Assembly (NCBI GenBank): GCA_017609145.1
Contig: JAFCEM010000031.1
Coordinates: 1 to 8,176 of the forward strand
Direction of reading: 5' to 3'
Source: Candidatus Aenigmatarchaeota archaeon
GTDB taxonomy: Archaea; Aenigmatarchaeota; Aenigmatarchaeia; QMZP01
DNA length: 8,176 bases
The translations under genes were made by a program, and so were the position numbers. This document shows, piece after piece, positions 5,556 through 8,176 of the stretch. The notes under the pieces were generated by a model. It was not told the origin of the DNA. It saw only the letters and a program-made list of their open reading frames with translations, and did not search any database. Within the stretch, counting starts at the first letter, position 1, and each line of letters opens with the position of its first letter.

Positions 5556-6089
5556 TTAGGTTTTGTTGCTTTTAGGCTTTTTCTTTGTTTCAGGCTGCAC
5601 GGGCTCTTTCTTTGCTTTCGTTTCGGGTTCGGTTTTTTCAGATTTCTCTTCTGTTTTCTCTTTGAGCGGCTCTTTTATGACGGTTTCTTCCTTGCCAAGA
5701 CCCGAGGTTTTCTTTGGCTCTTCAGCAGGCGTTGAGAGCTTGCCTGTCTTTGCCTCTGCGACCCTGTCTATAAGCCCGCTTATTCTGCCCTTCTTTTTTT
5801 CTTCTTTCGTGATGACCAGCTCTTCAGGAAGACGTGCCGTTACAATTCCATCCTCAATCGTGGCTTTGAGCTTTATTTTTCCCGGGGGTTTCTGTATGCC
5901 TCTTGTCCATACCTTTTCGTTAAGCCGCTGCGAAAGCTTGACATCAGCAGCATGCATGTGCCTGAAAAGAAATGCTTTTATTGTATTGACAGCCCTCTTG
6001 GCTCTCCTGTTTCTCGGGACCTTCAACCATTCCTTGCGAAGCGGAATGGTATATATCCTCTCTCCGATTTCGGCTTCCTTTTTTGCCAT
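5556..6089 (-). CDS. rpl31e: Large-subunit ribosomal protein eL31 with a long charged C-terminal tail
   Basis: eL31 sits near the peptide exit tunnel of the large ribosomal subunit. Residues 1-95 are the family domain: ERIYTIPLRKEWLKVPRNRRAK at about 10-31, then KAFLFRHM, DVKLSQRLNEKVWTRGI and a final beta strand ending PEELVI. Archaeal homologues usually stop close to there, at about 80-95 residues. This one continues for some 80 residues: a short helix (about 96-113) followed by a low-complexity region rich in Lys, Glu, Pro and Thr (114-177), probably disordered. The start is ATG 6089, with GAGGT 7 bases upstream that overlaps the L39e stop codon. It is the fourth gene of the S19e operon. 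The function of the tail is unknown. Confidence 0.95.
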   Translation of the reverse strand: MAKKEAEIGERIYTIPLRKEWLKVPRNRRAKRAVNTIKAFLFRHMHAADVKLSQRLNEKVWTRGIQKPPGKIKLKATIEDGIVTARLPEELVITKEEKKKGRISGLIDRVAEAKTGKLSTPAEEPKKTSGLGKEETVIKEPLKEKTEEKSEKTEPETKAKKEPVQPETKKKPKSNKT

Positions 6090-6099
6090 AAGTTATACC

Positions 6100-6267
6100 T
6101 CAGACTTTCAGGCTCTCTCTTCTCCATCTCCTCGTTGGTGTTCTTATCCTTCTGGTCCTGGCGTGCTTGAGCCCGAATTTCTTTATGTCAGCCCATCTGG
6201 GAGCCGATCTCTTCTTTCCCCTGGCGATAAGCCTGTTCTTCCTGCCCGACGGCTTGTTTCTGCTCAT
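6100..6267 (-). CDS. rpl39e: Large-subunit ribosomal protein eL39
   Basis: A 55-residue, strongly basic protein that lines the exit tunnel of archaeal and eukaryotic ribosomes. The start MSRNKPSGRKNRLIARGKK and the end RRWRRESLKV match the family at both ends, including the invariant RNKP and the terminal WRR, and the length is close to the usual ~51 residues. The ATG at 6267 follows the PDCD5 stop codon with no gap (TAAATG), and AAGGAGA inside the last codons of that gene serves as its Shine-Dalgarno. Being so short it is easily missed by gene finders. It is translated as part of the S19e-PDCD5-L39e-L31e operon, an order widely kept in archaea. Confidence 0.95.
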   Translation of the reverse strand: MSRNKPSGRKNRLIARGKKRSAPRWADIKKFGLKHARTRRIRTPTRRWRRESLKV

Positions 6268-6546
6268 TTATTTTCTCCTTATTTTGGTCTCTTTCTTTTT
6301 TGACAACAGCTTCAGTATTTCCGTAAGCTTTTCATCAGTGATTTTTTCACCGAGTCTTCCTGCCTGGTAAATTTGAATTAGGTAGAGTTCAACGCTGCCT
6401 GCAAGCGTTTCGTTCACCATTCTCACACGCGACAGTCTCTCACTGGCCTCCTTCGTGAGTATCTGGCTGAGCAGCTGCTTTTTCATTTCCTCAATCTGCT
6501 TCATCTGGTTCCTCTTTTGCAGCTCCTGTATATCAATGTTTTCCAT
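6268..6546 (-). CDS. PDCD5/TFAR19-family DNA-binding protein
   Basis: A 92-residue helical protein of the PDCD5 family, known in archaea as a small DNA-binding protein (MTH1615 type) and in eukaryotes as programmed cell death 5. The N-terminus is a long charged helix (about 4-30, ELQKRNQMKQIEEMKKQLL). The triple-helix core follows, with the signature LTKEASERLSRVRMVNETLA at about 30-49, then ELYLIQIYQAGRLGEKITDEKL and a basic end KKKETKIRRK. The start is supported by GAGGTG 5 bases upstream, which overlaps the S19e stop codon. Its place between S19e and L39e is the usual archaeal context and hints at a link to translation or ribosomes; its cellular role is not settled. Confidence 0.93.
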   Translation of the reverse strand: MENIDIQELQKRNQMKQIEEMKKQLLSQILTKEASERLSRVRMVNETLAGSVELYLIQIYQAGRLGEKITDEKLTEILKLLSKKKETKIRRK

Positions 6547-6555
6547 TCCAGCACC

Positions 6556-6963
6556 TCATTTGCAGGCTTTTGCTATGTTATTTAGGAATTTCTGCCCTTC
6601 CGGTGTTATATGTCTGCCTTTACCCTTTTCACTCTTTACGAATCCGGCGGACTCCAGCTGCTGGAGTATTTTCCTTAATATGGCACCTGATGCCCTTTTC
6701 TTGTGTTCAGGCTTATGACCCATGTTTTTCCTGCCGCCATATACCTTCCTCAGTTTGGATACCCCAAGTCCCTGCTTAAGGTATACCTTCCTCAGCACTG
6801 AGGCAGCCCTTATATACCACCAGTTTTTCTGGGTCGGAGTCCTTTCCCTATCTTTCCCTGTCTTTACATATTCGGACCATTCCGGAGGCTTGAATTCCTC
6901 CATACCCTGCATTTTTTCAGCCGCTTTCTCTATCAGCTTTTGCGAATCAATATCCAGTATCAT
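6556..6963 (-). CDS. rps19e: Small-subunit ribosomal protein eS19
   Basis: eS19 belongs to the head of the archaeal/eukaryotic small ribosomal subunit and is needed for its maturation. The 135-residue protein has the family landmarks in order: KLIEKAAEKM near residue 9, FKPPEWSEYVKTG at about 24-36, the WWYIRAASVLRKVYL helix at about 48-62, GVSKLRKVYGGRKN at about 67-80, and SGAILRKILQQLESAGFV at about 92-109, followed by the RHITPEGQKFLN ending. Length and start are normal. It is the first gene of the five-gene operon; the upstream TATA box would give a leader of about 10 bases, so the ATG at 6963 needs no strong Shine-Dalgarno. Confidence 0.96.
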   Translation of the reverse strand: MILDIDSQKLIEKAAEKMQGMEEFKPPEWSEYVKTGKDRERTPTQKNWWYIRAASVLRKVYLKQGLGVSKLRKVYGGRKNMGHKPEHKKRASGAILRKILQQLESAGFVKSEKGKGRHITPEGQKFLNNIAKACK

Positions 6964-6994
6964 GCTCTCACGCAGTATTTACTTAATTCATTAT

Positions 6995-7007
6995 TATTTA
7001 AATATAA
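6995..7007 (-). promoter_or_regulatory. TATA box of the S19e ribosomal operon
   Basis: The minus strand reads TTATATTTAAATA here, in an AT-rich 47-bp gap between rnp4 and S19e. The core TTTAAATA (6995-7002) places transcription start near 6973, about 10 bases before the S19e ATG. Confidence 0.55.
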
Positions 7008-7010
7008 GTT

Positions 7011-7337
7011 TTATTTCCTTTTTTCTTTCCTGTAGGGATATCTTCTGATACTGCCGCAATTAAGACAGGTTATTGTTACTGCCTGCTGTTTTGCGCTGGT
7101 CCTTACTCTGCAGTTAATCCTGGGAACAAGATAGCTGCCGCATTTTTTGCAGAATCTTTTTTTTAGGGCTCCGGGAATCTGAATATTGTAGCGCATCGCG
7201 GTTTTCCTTGCCATTTCGACGTACCGATTTGAGCGCTCCGGATGCTTTTTGAATTCATTCTCGGCCTGCTCAAAAAGCTTTCGTATCCGTTCCATTGCAA
7301 TTTCTTTTTGCCATCCGGGTTTTGTTCTTCTGGGCAT
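7011..7337 (-). CDS. rnp4: RNase P protein subunit Rnp4 (Rpp21/Rpr2 family)
   Basis: A protein subunit of archaeal RNase P, which together with the catalytic RNA trims the 5' leader of precursor tRNAs; Rnp4 works with Rnp1/Rpp29 on the specificity side. The 108-residue protein has the two N-terminal helices (about 9-27 and 34-50, with RSNRYVEMARKTAMRYNI) and a zinc ribbon. The zinc ligands are Cys63 and Cys66 in FCKKCGSYLVP and Cys91 and Cys94 in CLNCGSIRRYP. An extra Cys76 lies between the pairs. The basic arginine/lysine-rich end suits RNA binding. It has its own TATA box just upstream and is followed by the S19e promoter, so it seems to be transcribed on its own, with possible read-through. 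Confidence 0.95.
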   Translation of the reverse strand: MPRRTKPGWQKEIAMERIRKLFEQAENEFKKHPERSNRYVEMARKTAMRYNIQIPGALKKRFCKKCGSYLVPRINCRVRTSAKQQAVTITCLNCGSIRRYPYRKEKRK

Positions 7338-7374
7338 TGAATAATATTTGGAGCCCTATTCTATTAATATCAGC

Positions 7375-7382
7375 TTATATAA
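7375..7382 (-). promoter_or_regulatory. TATA box for rnp4
   Basis: TTATATAA lies directly after the stop codon of the upstream membrane regulator gene, about 41 bases before the rnp4 ATG. It predicts transcription from near 7352 and a leader of about 15 bases. The sequence is its own reverse complement, but only the minus-strand gene is placed to use it. Confidence 0.55.
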
Positions 7383-8176
7383 TCAGTCTTCTTTCTTGAA
7401 TTTCAGTTTGATTTTGTTGGTCCTTCCCATCGGCTCAATTTCCAGTATGCCCCTTTCACTGAGGTTCTTTAAGAGCCTTGAAACCTTTGCCTTTGAAAAA
7501 TTAGTTTCCCTTACTATTACCTTCTGCATGGCACGGTTTTCATGTGCTTCAAGAATGTCTATGACCTTCCTTTCGTCCGTTGTCAGTACGGATGAAACAA
7601 CCTCTGCCTCGGATTTTGATTGTTTTGGTTCTCTTTTAATATAGACAGCAAGCCCACCCATGACAGCCAGTACGGCAGCGGTCATCGAGACAATAAGTAT
7701 GTTGAATATGGGCCCGCCAAATGGTGTTACATAAAGCACAGAGAATTCAAGGGTATCGTCGGACGAAAGGTTATTCTTTTCCCAGTGAACGGTTATGTGT
7801 TTTCCGTCGCTTCCGATTTTGCCGTTGGATGGAAAAAATGATTCATTTGCAACTTCTTTCATCAAAACACTGTTCTCCGGAAGCTTTATTATTACAAAAC
7901 TTTCATTTACAGGGACAGAGATATCATAGTTTGTAGTGAAATAATATCCGTTTTCTATTTTGCTGATCCTGTCCTTGGTTTTGAATTTCAGTGTAAGAAA
8001 GTTGTTTTCTTCTGTCATGTTAACAAAGTCGCATGATATCATGCTTCTTTCATCGACATGAAATACATTGCAGTTTGCGGATTCAAAATTAGCATCTGCC
8101 GTGAGATTGTACACCGTAAAATCAAAATTGAGTTCCAGGTGAGTTATTGGTTCTTCAAACTGCAATCCCAAAACAG
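7383..8176 (-). CDS. Membrane-anchored winged-helix regulator, N-terminus outside the window
   Basis: The reading frame is open to the window edge, so the true start, and probably a signal peptide, lie beyond it. Residue numbers count from the TTG at 8171. Residues 1-150 look like a beta-rich domain outside the cell, with five N-glycosylation sequons (NLT 22, NMT 51, NES 89, NES 109, NLS 135) and two cysteines (34 and 47) that could form a disulfide. One membrane helix follows (about 156-178), then a basic KREPK stop-transfer. A linker leads to a C-terminal winged helix-turn-helix (about 197-258: TTDERKVIDILE, SKAKVSRLLKNLSERGILEIE, then the wing). This layout matches archaeal membrane-tethered MarR-like regulators. 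The ligand and target genes are unknown; N-outside topology follows from the sequons and the cytoplasmic DNA-binding end. Confidence 0.8.
   Translation of the reverse strand, partial: VLGLQFEEPITHLELNFDFTVYNLTADANFESANCNVFHVDERSMISCDFVNMTEENNFLTLKFKTKDRISKIENGYYFTTNYDISVPVNESFVIIKLPENSVLMKEVANESFFPSNGKIGSDGKHITVHWEKNNLSSDDTLEFSVLYVTPFGGPIFNILIVSMTAAVLAVMGGLAVYIKREPKQSKSEAEVVSSVLTTDERKVIDILEAHENRAMQKVIVRETNFSKAKVSRLLKNLSERGILEIEPMGRTNKIKLKFKKED

Noticed and set aside
1..8176. CRISPR array, tRNA or rRNA genes
   Set aside because: No regularly spaced repeats were seen, and no tRNA-like cloverleaf or rRNA sequence was recognised on either strand.

Overview
This is an archaeal chromosome segment. 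It carries archaea- and eukaryote-type ribosomal proteins (S19e, L31e, L39e), a PDCD5-family protein, the RNase P subunit Rpp21/Rnp4, the archaea-only tRNA-dependent amidotransferase GatD/GatE, an archaeal Ogg, and TATA-box promoters with short or no leaders. Coding is dense and overlaps are tight. The compact GatE and the mixture of families would suit a small-genome or uncultured (for example DPANN) archaeon, but the phylum cannot be fixed from this sequence.

Plus strand, left part. The window opens inside the 3' end of an IS200/IS605-type TnpB element. The last codons of tnpB overlap a series of hairpins typical of the 3' end of an omega RNA (reRNA), ending at a TTCAC right-end motif near 114. 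Just beyond lies a TATA promoter for a two-gene unit: a stand-alone ferritin-like protein of the encapsulated-ferritin type, and an 8-oxoguanine glycosylase/lyase (ogg). Together they would limit iron-driven oxidative damage and repair it. Next is a 213-bp spacer that looks like a promoter plus a folded leader, then a 61-codon orphan gene with a strong Shine-Dalgarno sequence.

Minus strand, from right to left. A partial gene at the right edge encodes a membrane-anchored winged-helix regulator with an outside domain rich in N-glycosylation sequons. It is followed by rnp4 with its own TATA box, then a five-gene unit S19e - PDCD5 - L39e - L31e - (GtrA-GT2 fusion) from one TATA promoter. Gaps in that unit are 0-10 bp, and two junctions carry the stop codon fused to the Shine-Dalgarno. 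gatD-gatE follow as a separate unit that converges on the 61-codon gene, leaving only 3 bp between the stop codons. GatDE makes Gln-tRNA(Gln) from Glu-tRNA(Gln), so most of the minus strand serves translation.

Main oddities: GatE appears to lack the whole AspRS-like (GAD) insertion domain; the polyprenol-phosphate sugar transferase has its GtrA and GT2 domains in the reverse of the usual archaeal order; the ferritin-like protein matches the domain fused to Pyrococcus encapsulin but stands alone beside ogg; L31e has a long charged tail; and the leader of the orphan gene can fold into a long stem that contains a tiny leaderless ORF.
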